A DNA stretch of 13,666 nt, from assembly GCA_037441225.1 (NCBI GenBank), contig JBBISU010000086.1, forward strand, positions 1 to 13,666. The letters are read 5' to 3'. The translations under genes and the position numbers were made by a program. The stretch comes from JBBFMJ01 sp037441225. GTDB lineage: Bacteria; Acidobacteriota; Thermoanaerobaculia; UBA2201. The notes beneath the pieces are model-generated. The model searched no databases and was not told the origin of the DNA. It was given only the letters and a program-made list of their open reading frames with translations. Below are positions 7,417 through 13,666 of this stretch, in pieces. How positions within the stretch are numbered: position 1 is the first letter of the stretch; the number at the start of each line of letters is the position of its first letter.

Positions 7417-9114
7417 ATGGTAGGAGAAGAAAAAAGGAAAAGGGATTTTATAAGGGAGATAATTGACAAACACATTGAAGAAGGAAGATATGATGGGCGT
7501 GTCCACACAAGGTTTCCACCTGAACCAAATGGCTATCTCCACATAGGGCATGCAAAATCAATTTGCTTAAATTTTGGAATTGCAAAGGAATATGATGGAC
7601 TATGCAATTTAAGATTTGACGATACAAATCCACTAAAAGAAAGTCAGGAATATATTGATGCAATAAAAAGGGATGTGAGATGGCTTGGTTTTGATTGGGA
7701 AGACAGGGAATATTATGCTTCTGATTATTTTGATCAATTATTTGAATGGGCTATAGAACTTATAAAAAAAGGAAAAGCATATGTAGATGATTTATCTGCC
7801 GATGAAATTAGGGAATATAGAGGAACATTAACAAAACCAGGCAAAGAAAGCCCTTACAGGAACAGAACAGTTGAAGAAAATTTGGATTTATTTTACAGGA
7901 TGAAAAATGGGGAATTTGGGGAAGGCACAAGGGTTTTAAGAGCAAAAATTGATATGGCATCTCCAAATTTAAATATGAGAGACCCTGTTATGTATAGAAT
8001 TATAAAAGCACCACATCCAAGAAAAGGAGATAAATGGTGCATCTATCCAACTTATGATTGGGCACATGGACAAAGTGATTCAATTGAAGGTATAACCCAC
8101 TCCATTTGCACACTTGAATTTGAAGACCACCATCCTTTATATGACTGGTTTATTGAACAGCTTGGAATCCATCATCCTTTGCAAATTGAATTTGCCCGCT
8201 TAAATATGACTTATACTATTATGAGCAAAAGAAAATTATTAGAACTTGTTCAAAAAGGAATTGTTTCTGGATGGGATGACCCAAGGATGCCTACAATTGC
8301 TGGCTTAAGAAGAAGGGGCTTTACACCAGAATCAATAAGGGATTTTGCAGACAAAATTGGTGTAGCAAAGGCAGATTCTACTGTTGATTATGCTCTTTTG
8401 GAACATTGTTTGAGAGAGGATTTAAATAAAAGGGCAGAAAGAAGGATGGTTGTTTTAAATCCAATAAAGGTCGTCTTGATTAATTATCCAGAAGGGAAGG
8501 AAGAAGAACTCCCTTGCTTAAATAATCCAGAAGATCCAAATTCTTCTGTCAGGTATGTTCCTTTTTCAAGGGAAATTTACATTGAAAGAGAGGACTTTAT
8601 GGAAGAGCCACCAAAAAAATTCTACCGCTTGGCACCAGGCAGGGAAGTTCGCTTAAGATATGCTTATTTTATTAAGTGTGAAAAAGTTATAAAAGATGGA
8701 AAAACAAGTGAAATAAAAGAAATTCATTGCACTTATGATCCAGAGACAAAGGGAGGGGATGCTCCAGATGGAAGAAAGGTAAAGGCAACCCTCCACTGGG
8801 TTTCTGCAAAACATTCAATTCCAATAGAAGTTCGCTTATATGAACACTTGTTTACAAAAGCAAATCCAGAAAATACAGAAGAAGGAAAAACTTTTTTAGA
8901 TTATATAAATCCAAATTCATTGAAAATAATTAATGAAGCAATGGCAGAGCCAATACTTAAAGAAGCAAAGCCCTTTCAGCATTTTCAATTTGAGCGCCTT
9001 GGATATTTTGTTTGTGATCCAGATACAAAAGAGAATAAAATTGTTTTTAACAGAACAGTTCCTTTAAAGGATGAATGGGCAAAAATATTGAAAAAAGGGA
9101 AAGAAAATGTTTGA
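7417..9114 (+). CDS. glnS: Glutaminyl-tRNA synthetase
   Basis: A 565-residue class I aminoacyl-tRNA synthetase that charges tRNA-Gln with glutamine. The N-terminal active site has TRFPPEPNGYLHIGHAKS (HIGH at 42-45), and the second ATP signature is IMSKR at 268-272 within LNMTYTIMSKRKL. WDDPRMPTIAGLRRRG follows, then the two-barrel anticodon-binding C-terminal half with the typical HWVSAKHSIPIEVRLYEHLF. Overall it resembles E. coli-type GlnRS rather than GluRS. Many bacteria lack this enzyme and make Gln-tRNA-Gln through a GatCAB amidotransferase, so its presence is informative about lineage. AAGGA at 7406-7410 lies six bases before the ATG. The gap behind apt is two bases, and the 3' end overlaps ffh by eight bases. 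Confidence 0.96.
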   Translation: MVGEEKRKRDFIREIIDKHIEEGRYDGRVHTRFPPEPNGYLHIGHAKSICLNFGIAKEYDGLCNLRFDDTNPLKESQEYIDAIKRDVRWLGFDWEDREYYASDYFDQLFEWAIELIKKGKAYVDDLSADEIREYRGTLTKPGKESPYRNRTVEENLDLFYRMKNGEFGEGTRVLRAKIDMASPNLNMRDPVMYRIIKAPHPRKGDKWCIYPTYDWAHGQSDSIEGITHSICTLEFEDHHPLYDWFIEQLGIHHPLQIEFARLNMTYTIMSKRKLLELVQKGIVSGWDDPRMPTIAGLRRRGFTPESIRDFADKIGVAKADSTVDYALLEHCLREDLNKRAERRMVVLNPIKVVLINYPEGKEEELPCLNNPEDPNSSVRYVPFSREIYIEREDFMEEPPKKFYRLAPGREVRLRYAYFIKCEKVIKDGKTSEIKEIHCTYDPETKGGDAPDGRKVKATLHWVSAKHSIPIEVRLYEHLFTKANPENTEEGKTFLDYINPNSLKIINEAMAEPILKEAKPFQHFQFERLGYFVCDPDTKENKIVFNRTVPLKDEWAKILKKGKENV

Positions 9115-10408
9115 ACAGTTATCACAAAAGCTCCAAACAATCTTTAAAAAACTCCATGGAGAAGGGCATCTCACTGAAGCACATATTGAAAGGGGATTAA
9201 AAGAGATAAAAATGGTCTTTCTTGAAGCAGATGTGAATTATAAAGTTGTAAAGGATTTCATTGAAAGAATAAAGGCGAAGGCAATGGGACAGGAAGTTTT
9301 AAGATCTTTGACACCTGCCCAACAATTGATAAAAATTGTAAAAGAAGAATTAGTAAATATATTAGGAGAAGAATCAAAGCCATTAAATTTAAAAGGAAAT
9401 CCTGCCATTTTTTTGCTTTTGGGGTTGCAGGGTTCTGGTAAAACAACTACAGCAGTAAAAATTGGATTTAAATTAAAAAAAGAAGGGAAAAGAGTGTTTC
9501 TTGTGCCAGCAGATACAAGAAGACCTGCTGCAATGGAACAATTGGTAATACTTGCAAAAAATGTACAAGTTCCTTATATTTACATTCCAGAAGAAAAAGA
9601 AAGTTTAAATATAGTTAAAAAAGGATTACAGAAAGCAAAAGAAGAAGCCTTTGAAGTTATGATTGTTGATTCAGCTGGTCGCCTACACATAGATGAAGAT
9701 TTGATGGAAGAGATAAAAGAAATACATAAATATTTAAATCCACAAGAAGTTTTATATGTGGCAGATTCAATGCTTGGGCAGGATGCTTTAAAATCTGCTA
9801 CTTTATTTAATGAAGCAACACCTTTAACGGGACTGATTTTAACAAAAATGGATGGCGATTCTCGTGGAGGGGCAGCCCTTTCAATAAAAGAAACATTAAA
9901 GATACCTATAAGATATATTGGAACAGGTGAAAAAGTTCAGGACTTAGAAATATTTTCTCCCAATCGCCTTGCTGAAAGAATACTTGGAATGGGGGATGTT
10001 TTAAAGATAATTGAAAAGGCAGAAGAAATTGTGAAAAAAGAAGAAGCAGAAGAAATGGCAAAGAAAATTAAAAAAGAAGGGTTTGATTTAAATGATATGC
10101 TAAAACAATTAAAGATGATAAAGAAGATGGGACCCATAACTGATCTTTTGAAATCTTTGCCTTTAGGTGGTCCTTTTAAAAATTTATCAAATGTAGATAT
10201 TGATGACAAAATTTTGATTAAGATGGAAGCAATTTTATCTTCTATGACAAAAGAAGAAAGGGGGAATCCAAAAATTTTAAATGCTTCAAGGAAAAAAAGG
10301 ATTGCCCTTGGCTCAGGAACATCTGTTCAAGAGATAAACCAGCTTTTAAGACAATTTGAAGAAATGCAAAGAATGTTGAAAGAATTTCAAAGAAAAAAAT
10401 TATTTTAA
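9107..10408 (+). CDS. ffh: Signal recognition particle GTPase Ffh (SRP54)
   Basis: The protein subunit of bacterial SRP, which binds signal sequences and 4.5S RNA and delivers ribosomes to FtsY at the membrane. At 433 residues it is slightly short for the family (E. coli about 450). N domain: about 1-95. G domain: P-loop GLQGSGKTTT (106-115), ADTRRPAAMEQL, DSAGR, TKMDGDSRGGAAL (246-258) and GTGEKVQDLEIF. M domain: about 295-433, with IKKMGPITDLLKSLP and the RNA-binding SRKKRIALGSGTSVQEINQLLRQFEEM. By eye the M domain is fairly poor in methionine, a trait described for thermophile Ffh. The start overlaps the glnS end by eight bases with only a weak purine-rich run upstream, so translation is probably coupled. 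I did not find the SRP RNA gene nearby. Confidence 0.97.
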   Translation: MFEQLSQKLQTIFKKLHGEGHLTEAHIERGLKEIKMVFLEADVNYKVVKDFIERIKAKAMGQEVLRSLTPAQQLIKIVKEELVNILGEESKPLNLKGNPAIFLLLGLQGSGKTTTAVKIGFKLKKEGKRVFLVPADTRRPAAMEQLVILAKNVQVPYIYIPEEKESLNIVKKGLQKAKEEAFEVMIVDSAGRLHIDEDLMEEIKEIHKYLNPQEVLYVADSMLGQDALKSATLFNEATPLTGLILTKMDGDSRGGAALSIKETLKIPIRYIGTGEKVQDLEIFSPNRLAERILGMGDVLKIIEKAEEIVKKEEAEEMAKKIKKEGFDLNDMLKQLKMIKKMGPITDLLKSLPLGGPFKNLSNVDIDDKILIKMEAILSSMTKEERGNPKILNASRKKRIALGSGTSVQEINQLLRQFEEMQRMLKEFQRKKLF

Positions 10409-10423
10409 TTCTTAGAAAAATTG

Positions 10424-10432
10424 TGGTATAAT
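10424..10432 (+). promoter_or_regulatory. Extended -10 promoter of the PEGA gene, probably leaderless
   Basis: TGGTATAAT is an exact extended -10 element (TGn plus TATAAT at 10427-10432). It ends six bases before the ATG at 10439. No good -35 box is visible, as expected for extended -10 promoters, and there is no ribosome site between. It lies in the 30-bp gap behind ffh. Confidence 0.55.
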
Positions 10433-10438
10433 TAAGAT

Positions 10439-10996
10439 ATGATTATTGGATGGATTTTACTAAGCTTAATTTATGGAGCAATTGATTGTGATGTTATCCC
10501 AGAAGAAGCAGGGGTCTATATTGACGGAAATTACTTAGGAATTGCAGACCAGTTTGATGGCTGGCCAAGGTATTTATATATCCAAGCAGGAAAATATGAT
10601 ATAACTTTTAAAATGAATGGCTATGAAGATTTAAAACTGAAAATTGAAGTTTTTCCAAATAAAGTAACAAGAATTAAAGAAAAAATGAAAAGGGTTCCAC
10701 CTTCTCAATTTTTGGAAGAAAAAGTGGAAGAAATTCAAAAAAAAGGAATAGGGAAAATTTTTTTAAATGTGGAACCAGAAGAAGCAGTTGTTTATTTAGA
10801 TGGAAAATTCTGGATTACAGCAGAAGAATTAAAAAAATTGCATAACCCCTTGCAAATTGGAGAAGGAAAGCATATAATAGAAGTTGTTTGCCCAGGTTAT
10901 TTAAATAAAATGGAAGAAATTGATATAAAATCTGGGGAATTTTTAGAATTAAATATTGTTTTAGTAAATAAAGGAAGTTCTTTGAAAAATGAATAA
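10439..10996 (+). CDS. Secreted protein with two PEGA domains
   Basis: A 185-residue protein with a short hydrophobic N-terminus (residues 1-13) that could be a signal peptide or anchor, then two PEGA-type beta domains at about 16-83 and 106-177. Each opens with a matching strand: IPEEAGVYIDGNYLG (20-34) and VEPEEAVVYLDGKFW (111-125), and each ends with a GYEDL/GYLNK turn and a strand pair. A charged helical linker (about 87-105) joins them. PEGA domains are surface or S-layer-associated folds often attached to kinases or proteases (family knowledge); their ligands are poorly known. C17 follows the hydrophobic stretch, but AIDC is not a proper lipobox, so I do not call a lipoprotein. It has its own promoter 30 bp behind ffh and the repeat-bearing block follows right after its stop. 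Confidence 0.82.
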   Translation: MIIGWILLSLIYGAIDCDVIPEEAGVYIDGNYLGIADQFDGWPRYLYIQAGKYDITFKMNGYEDLKLKIEVFPNKVTRIKEKMKRVPPSQFLEEKVEEIQKKGIGKIFLNVEPEEAVVYLDGKFWITAEELKKLHNPLQIGEGKHIIEVVCPGYLNKMEEIDIKSGEFLELNIVLVNKGSSLKNE

Positions 10997-11000
10997 ATTT

Positions 11001-11176
11001 ACCGGCAGGGTTAGCGAAAAATTTCTCTCTCGCCTCAAATTAATTGCCTCAAATCCATTTTATATTCATTGCCTGCCTCAAACCCATCATCCTCAAAAGA
11101 CGCCATCCGCAAATTATTTTCATAAAATCCTCCATCCAAAAAAACAAACCCAGCCTCACTGCTAATTCCTGCCGGT
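11001..11176. repeat. MITE-like block with 9-bp terminal inverted repeats
   Basis: ACCGGCAGG (11001-11009) is exactly complementary to CCTGCCGGT (11168-11176). Outside the arms both flanks are AT-rich. The interior is strongly strand-biased: by hand count about 55 C against 19 G on the plus strand. It contains GCCTCAAA three times (11032, 11046, 11075) and a near copy at 11091. The block begins five bases after the PEGA stop codon. It has no transposase, so a non-autonomous or decayed element is the best guess. A 58-codon frame (10989-11165, plus) and an open frame of similar length on the minus strand cross it; neither has support as a gene. Confidence 0.4.
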
Positions 11177-11188
11177 ATTTTATAATGA
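11177..11188 (+). repeat. Left copy of a 12-bp direct repeat
   Basis: ATTTTATAATGA occurs here, directly after the inverted-repeat-bounded block, and again at 11451-11462. The two copies bracket the segment that carries the palindromic units. It could be a target-site duplication, but its low complexity makes chance plausible. Confidence 0.25.
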
Positions 11189-11277
11189 CAAAAATAAATT
11201 GATTGAAAATTTATAATTTTTTAAACTTATAACTTATGGCTTAATCTAAAAAATTCATTTGAAAATATAGAGCAACA

Positions 11278-11291
11278 GTCCGTTGTCCGTG
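11278..11291 (+). repeat. Two tandem heptamers next to a small inverted repeat
   Basis: GTCCGTT and GTCCGTG lie head to tail and are followed by TCCC. The first heptamer overlaps the inverted pair CAAC (11273-11276) and GTTG (11282-11285). Too short to be more than a possible remnant of a tandem-repeat family. Confidence 0.25.
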
Positions 11292-11332
11292 TCCCTTTTC
11301 CTATTTTTATGTGAATTATCGTGGCAATTTGT

Positions 11333-11351
11333 GGGAGCTTAGGCTTGTCCC
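11333..11351. repeat. Imperfect palindromic unit 1
   Basis: GGG (11333-11335) with CCC (11349-11351), and AGC (11336-11338) with GCT (11343-11345) around a TTAG loop, can form an imperfect hairpin with a three-base bulge. It is followed by CGCCC (11352-11356). The GC-rich palindrome in an AT-rich gap resembles a mutated dispersed repeat rather than a terminator, as no T-run follows on either strand. Confidence 0.3.
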
Positions 11352-11413
11352 CGCCCGAATAACTAATGATCAGGCACAAAAAAATAAATTTCATTATATT
11401 ATTTGTATGTTGC

Positions 11414-11434
11414 GGGCGACCACAAGGGCAGCCC
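11414..11434. repeat. Imperfect palindromic unit 2 (GGGCGACC type)
   Basis: GGGC (11414-11417) pairs with GCCC (11431-11434), and CC (11420-11421) with GG (11426-11427), around an ACAA loop. A perfect form would be GGGCGACC, loop, GGTCGCCC; here the right arm has changed. From memory, closely similar GGGCGACCACAAGGGTCGCCC palindromes are scattered between genes in many bacterial genomes, so I read this as a decayed copy. Confidence 0.4.
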
Positions 11435-11450
11435 TCCAAAAGACAAAAGA

Positions 11451-11462
11451 ATTTTATAATGA
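11451..11462 (+). repeat. Right copy of a 12-bp direct repeat
   Basis: Exact second copy of ATTTTATAATGA, about 20 bases after palindromic unit 2 and before a GGTTTTTTT run. See the left copy at 11177. Confidence 0.25.
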
Positions 11463-11566
11463 GGTTTTTTTAAACTAATAATTTAATTTCAATTTCAATT
11501 TTCTATCTAATCATATCAAAATGCGTGATTTTTTAAATAACAAAAAGAGAACTATTTCCTACTTTT

Positions 11567-13606
11567 TCATTTTTTCAAGGGTATTGTTGTACCGTCTTGC
11601 GTTTTATTATCTACAACAGAAGCATAGCCAATAATTCCACTTCCGGAGTTAATCTTAACTTTTGCATATCCTGATGCCATATTGGTTTGTCCTGCTTTGT
11701 TTTTAAAGGGTTGAAGTTCTTGTTTATATTCAGATGGATTTAAATTTACATTATAACTTGTCAAGAGGGTTCCAGAGGAATTGTATAAATAAACAGTTAA
11801 AGAAGCAGAAGTTGTTCCTGTGTTTGTAAAAGCAATATTTGTCCTAAAAGAGGAGTTTTCTGTAAGTTGTCCTAAATATGCTTCATCTCCTGCTTTTAAA
11901 CCCAGAGAAGTTGTATAACCATCTAAAAATTGTCCATAAGTTCCAATTGATGCCTGGTTAAAGGTCCTTGAAGTTAAAATAAAATTCCTATCAGATCTAA
12001 CTTCCATAGAACCAGAGCCATTATAACTTAATTGACCTACTATATCTGGATAAATTGCACTTCCTCCACCAGATACAGAAGCAGTGCCTTTTATTGTCCC
12101 TGTAGAAGTGTATAAGTAAAACTCAAAATTAGCAGTTGATGATTCTTTGTTTACAACCCCTACATCAGTTCTCCATTGGGAACCACCAGAGCCCTCTGCA
12201 TGGGTTGCAACTGCAAGCCACTGGCTATATTGCATAGTTGAACCACCTGTCAAATAGTTATATGCTTCAACTGCATTGATTCTTTTTCTTGTTACCCCAT
12301 TTCTGGAATCAGTAATTGATTTTCCAGTGCTCTTTAAAGCATTTTTTAATTCCGATGGAGTTGTTTGGGATCTTAATGAAATTATCTGAGCTGCAACCCC
12401 AGAAGTATATGGTGCAGCAGCAGAAGTTCCACCAAAACAGGATTCATAACCAGTGCCAAGGCTTGGAGTCCTTGCACAATGAGACGGGCCTAATACATCC
12501 AAACGATTTCCTGAATTTGAATAACAAGCAATTTTGTCAGCAGAAGTTGTGCTATCAGTACATCCATTTGGTGTGCAAGAACCTTCACCAAAAGAAGCAC
12601 CACCAATATTTGCATCATAAACAGCACCAACAGAAATTGCATAAGAGATACAGGAAGGAAAACTTACCCCATTTGAGCATCCTTCATTTCCTGAAGCAAT
12701 TATAACTGCTATATTTACGCTATTTAACTTTTGCATTGCCGTTGTCATTGCAGGATATACACTATCACAATTTGAATCATAAATATTAGTTGTTCCCAAA
12801 GACATATTGACAACCCTTAAAGGATAGCCAAAATCATTTCTATATTCATAAGCTTCATTTAATGCTGAAACAGAATAAGAAAGGTCCCCGGAACCCTCTG
12901 AATCTAAGACCTTTAATGCCCATAGTTGTGCTTCCGGTGCCATCCCACCAGATGTTCCAGCAATAATTCCAGCACAAGCAGTTCCATGGCCATTATCATC
13001 ATAACCATCCCCAGTTGTATTAGTATAATCACCTTGTGCTACAACATTATCTTTAAGTTCAGTATGGTCCCAATTTATTCCAGTATCAAGAACAGCAACA
13101 GCAACATTTTTTCCTTTTCCACCCATTCCTCTTAATTGATCAGAAGCAATAAGAGAACCACCTTCTGTCCTTGTGGCAAAAATTTTTATATCTTCTTCAA
13201 TCCCAAAAACCCAAGGGTCTTTTGCAATTTCTTTTATCTTATCTGGAAAAAGTTTTGCAATAATTATAGGAAAAGCAGAAAGACCTTTCAAATTTTCTGC
13301 TCCATAAAGTTCATTTCTTTCAACAAATTTATGTTCCATATAAGCAACCACCTCTTTTCTTAAATCATCTTCATAAGGGGGATCAGTTAAAGTAATTATA
13401 ACTTTTATTGGTTCTAATGAGTTTAATTTTAAAAGCAAAGGGGGAACAATTTTTTCTTCAATTGGTCTTTGATTTTCAGGAATTTGAACTTCTGATGAAA
13501 TTTGGGGACAGGGTTTGGCAAGGGGATTAACGCTTGGAATTTTGTGGGGACTTAAGGAAAAAACATAAAAACTAAAAAACAAAAAAATCAAAAAAAATTT
13601 TTTCAT
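11567..13606 (-). CDS. Secreted subtilisin-like serine protease (S8) with tandem C-terminal domains
   Basis: A 679-residue exported protease. Signal peptide: about 1-18 (MKK plus a Phe/Leu-rich core). Inhibitor-type propeptide: about 62-145, ending EEDIKIFAT. Peptidase S8 core: about 146-455, with catalytic Asp in AVLDTGIN (D174), His in DDNGHGTACAG (H207), oxyanion Asn in ASGNEG (N307) and Ser in FGGTSAAAP (S395). The triad is intact, so it should be active after propeptide removal. Many Cys in the core suggest disulfides outside the cytoplasm. The C-terminus has two beta-rich domains of roughly 100 residues (about 460-565 and 572-679) with similar FRTN/WRTD openings and a final YASVVDN...TTIP motif; I associate these with Acidobacteriota-like secreted proteins. 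A TTG at 13630 would add eight residues and spoil the signal peptide; AGGAGA at 13616-13611 precedes the ATG at 13606, chosen here. A TAAAAT at 13636-13631 could be the -10 box, with a weak -35. Confidence 0.93.
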   Translation of the reverse strand: MKKFFLIFLFFSFYVFSLSPHKIPSVNPLAKPCPQISSEVQIPENQRPIEEKIVPPLLLKLNSLEPIKVIITLTDPPYEDDLRKEVVAYMEHKFVERNELYGAENLKGLSAFPIIIAKLFPDKIKEIAKDPWVFGIEEDIKIFATRTEGGSLIASDQLRGMGGKGKNVAVAVLDTGINWDHTELKDNVVAQGDYTNTTGDGYDDNGHGTACAGIIAGTSGGMAPEAQLWALKVLDSEGSGDLSYSVSALNEAYEYRNDFGYPLRVVNMSLGTTNIYDSNCDSVYPAMTTAMQKLNSVNIAVIIASGNEGCSNGVSFPSCISYAISVGAVYDANIGGASFGEGSCTPNGCTDSTTSADKIACYSNSGNRLDVLGPSHCARTPSLGTGYESCFGGTSAAAPYTSGVAAQIISLRSQTTPSELKNALKSTGKSITDSRNGVTRKRINAVEAYNYLTGGSTMQYSQWLAVATHAEGSGGSQWRTDVGVVNKESSTANFEFYLYTSTGTIKGTASVSGGGSAIYPDIVGQLSYNGSGSMEVRSDRNFILTSRTFNQASIGTYGQFLDGYTTSLGLKAGDEAYLGQLTENSSFRTNIAFTNTGTTSASLTVYLYNSSGTLLTSYNVNLNPSEYKQELQPFKNKAGQTNMASGYAKVKINSGSGIIGYASVVDNKTQDGTTIPLKK
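11611..11611. other. Protease 3' coding end, no special feature
   Basis: The protease stop codon at 11569-11567 is followed on the minus strand by AT-rich DNA with only a weak AAAAT/ATTTT hairpin around 11519-11535. This is not strong enough to call a terminator. Confidence 0.1.
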
Positions 13607-13610
13607 ATAA

Positions 13611-13616
13611 TCTCCT
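13611..13616 (-). promoter_or_regulatory. Ribosome-binding site of the secreted protease
   Basis: AGGAGA lies four bases before the ATG at 13606 and decides this start over the in-frame TTG at 13630. With this start the protein opens directly with a lysine pair and a hydrophobic signal core. Confidence 0.7.
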
Positions 13617-13666
13617 ATGTTAAAAGTCAAATTTTATTGCTTTTGAAACATACATAAAACAATAAT

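Larger units (their letters stand above)
10997..11566. other. 570-bp gene-poor region with degenerate repeat elements
   Basis: The region lies between the convergent PEGA and protease genes. I find no convincing coding gene. Its left part (11001-11176) is bounded by 9-bp inverted repeats; its middle (11177-11462) is flanked by a 12-bp direct repeat and contains two decayed palindromic units; the right part (about 11463-11566) is plain AT-rich DNA without visible structure. GC content by hand count of 11001-11176 is about 42%, well above the surrounding genes. No GC-rich stem followed by a T-run that would serve as a terminator for either convergent gene is visible. Confidence 0.6.

Noticed and set aside
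10439..10996. Lipoprotein call for the PEGA protein based on C17
   Set aside because: The residues before the Cys (Ala-Ile-Asp) do not fit a lipobox, so an ordinary signal peptide or anchor is preferred.
11001..11176. CRISPR array suggested by the recurring GCCTCAAA
   Set aside because: The repeat unit is only 8 bp, spacings are irregular (14, 29 and 16 bases), and no cas genes are present.
11227..11439. A 70-codon minus-strand frame across the repeat-bearing gap
   Set aside because: The frame opens inside palindromic unit 2 and reads through repeat remnants; there is no ribosome site, no domain and no coding-like composition.
11515..11536. Possible intrinsic terminator (AAAAT-GCGTG-ATTTT followed by T)
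   Set aside because: The stem is five A-T pairs only, too weak to call a terminator for the PEGA operon.
10997..11566. SRP (4.5S) RNA gene near ffh
   Set aside because: I looked for the conserved GGAAGCAG-type domain IV core and a long paired rod; neither is present in the gap.
12316..12705. A 129-codon plus-strand frame antisense to the protease, rich in Gln and His
   Set aside because: It lies wholly inside the well-supported protease gene on the other strand, and its low-complexity Gln/His/Leu composition is what antisense reading of this codon usage produces. No ribosome site or domain.
13607..13630. TTG start adding eight residues to the protease
   Set aside because: It would put polar residues before the signal peptide, and the AGGAGA site clearly serves the ATG at 13606.
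1..13666. tRNA or rRNA genes
   Set aside because: No T-loop GTTCRA motif with matching acceptor stem or any rRNA signature was found in the intergenic regions on either strand.

Overview
The window comes from an AT-rich bacterial genome. All genes carry ordinary bacterial signals: AGGAGG-type ribosome sites and TTGACA/TATAAT promoters. Proteins are rich in Glu and Lys, and the Ffh M domain is short and fairly poor in methionine, which would fit a thermophile. The secreted subtilase has tandem C-terminal domains that I associate, from memory, with Acidobacteriota and related lineages. Both the thermophily and the affiliation are inferences; the lineage cannot be fixed from this sequence alone.

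Layout. Positions 44-5028 are a minus-strand block. Read in the direction of transcription it holds a 3-methyladenine DNA glycosylase, a polytopic membrane protein with its own promoter, a class I/II aminotransferase with its own promoter, and a four-PAS HD-GYP signalling protein coupled one base behind the aminotransferase. A 113-bp divergent intergenic region (5029-5141) separates this from a tight plus-strand operon (5142-10408): FHA protein, surE, pcm, apt, glnS, ffh. A two-PEGA-domain secreted protein follows from its own promoter (10439-10996). Next is a 570-bp gene-poor stretch (10997-11566) of unusual composition, with an inverted-repeat-bounded block and decayed palindromic elements. 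The window ends with a minus-strand secreted subtilisin-like protease (11567-13606).

How the genes fit together. surE, pcm and apt are a nucleotide-salvage and protein-repair set; glnS and ffh are translation and protein-targeting housekeeping genes; FHA heads their transcript. On the other strand an amino-acid enzyme shares an mRNA with a probable cyclic-dinucleotide phosphodiesterase. The PEGA protein and the protease are exported.

The most notable signal is regulatory. Four genes (glycosylase, membrane protein, FHA, PEGA) have a good -10 box ending 6-7 bases before the ATG and no ribosome-binding site, so their mRNAs probably begin at the start codon (leaderless). The aminotransferase, apt, glnS, the PAS/HD-GYP gene and the protease instead have Shine-Dalgarno sites. 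The second notable region is 11001-11462, which looks like remnants of small repeat elements. I see no defence system, phage, insertion-sequence transposase, CRISPR array, rRNA or tRNA.
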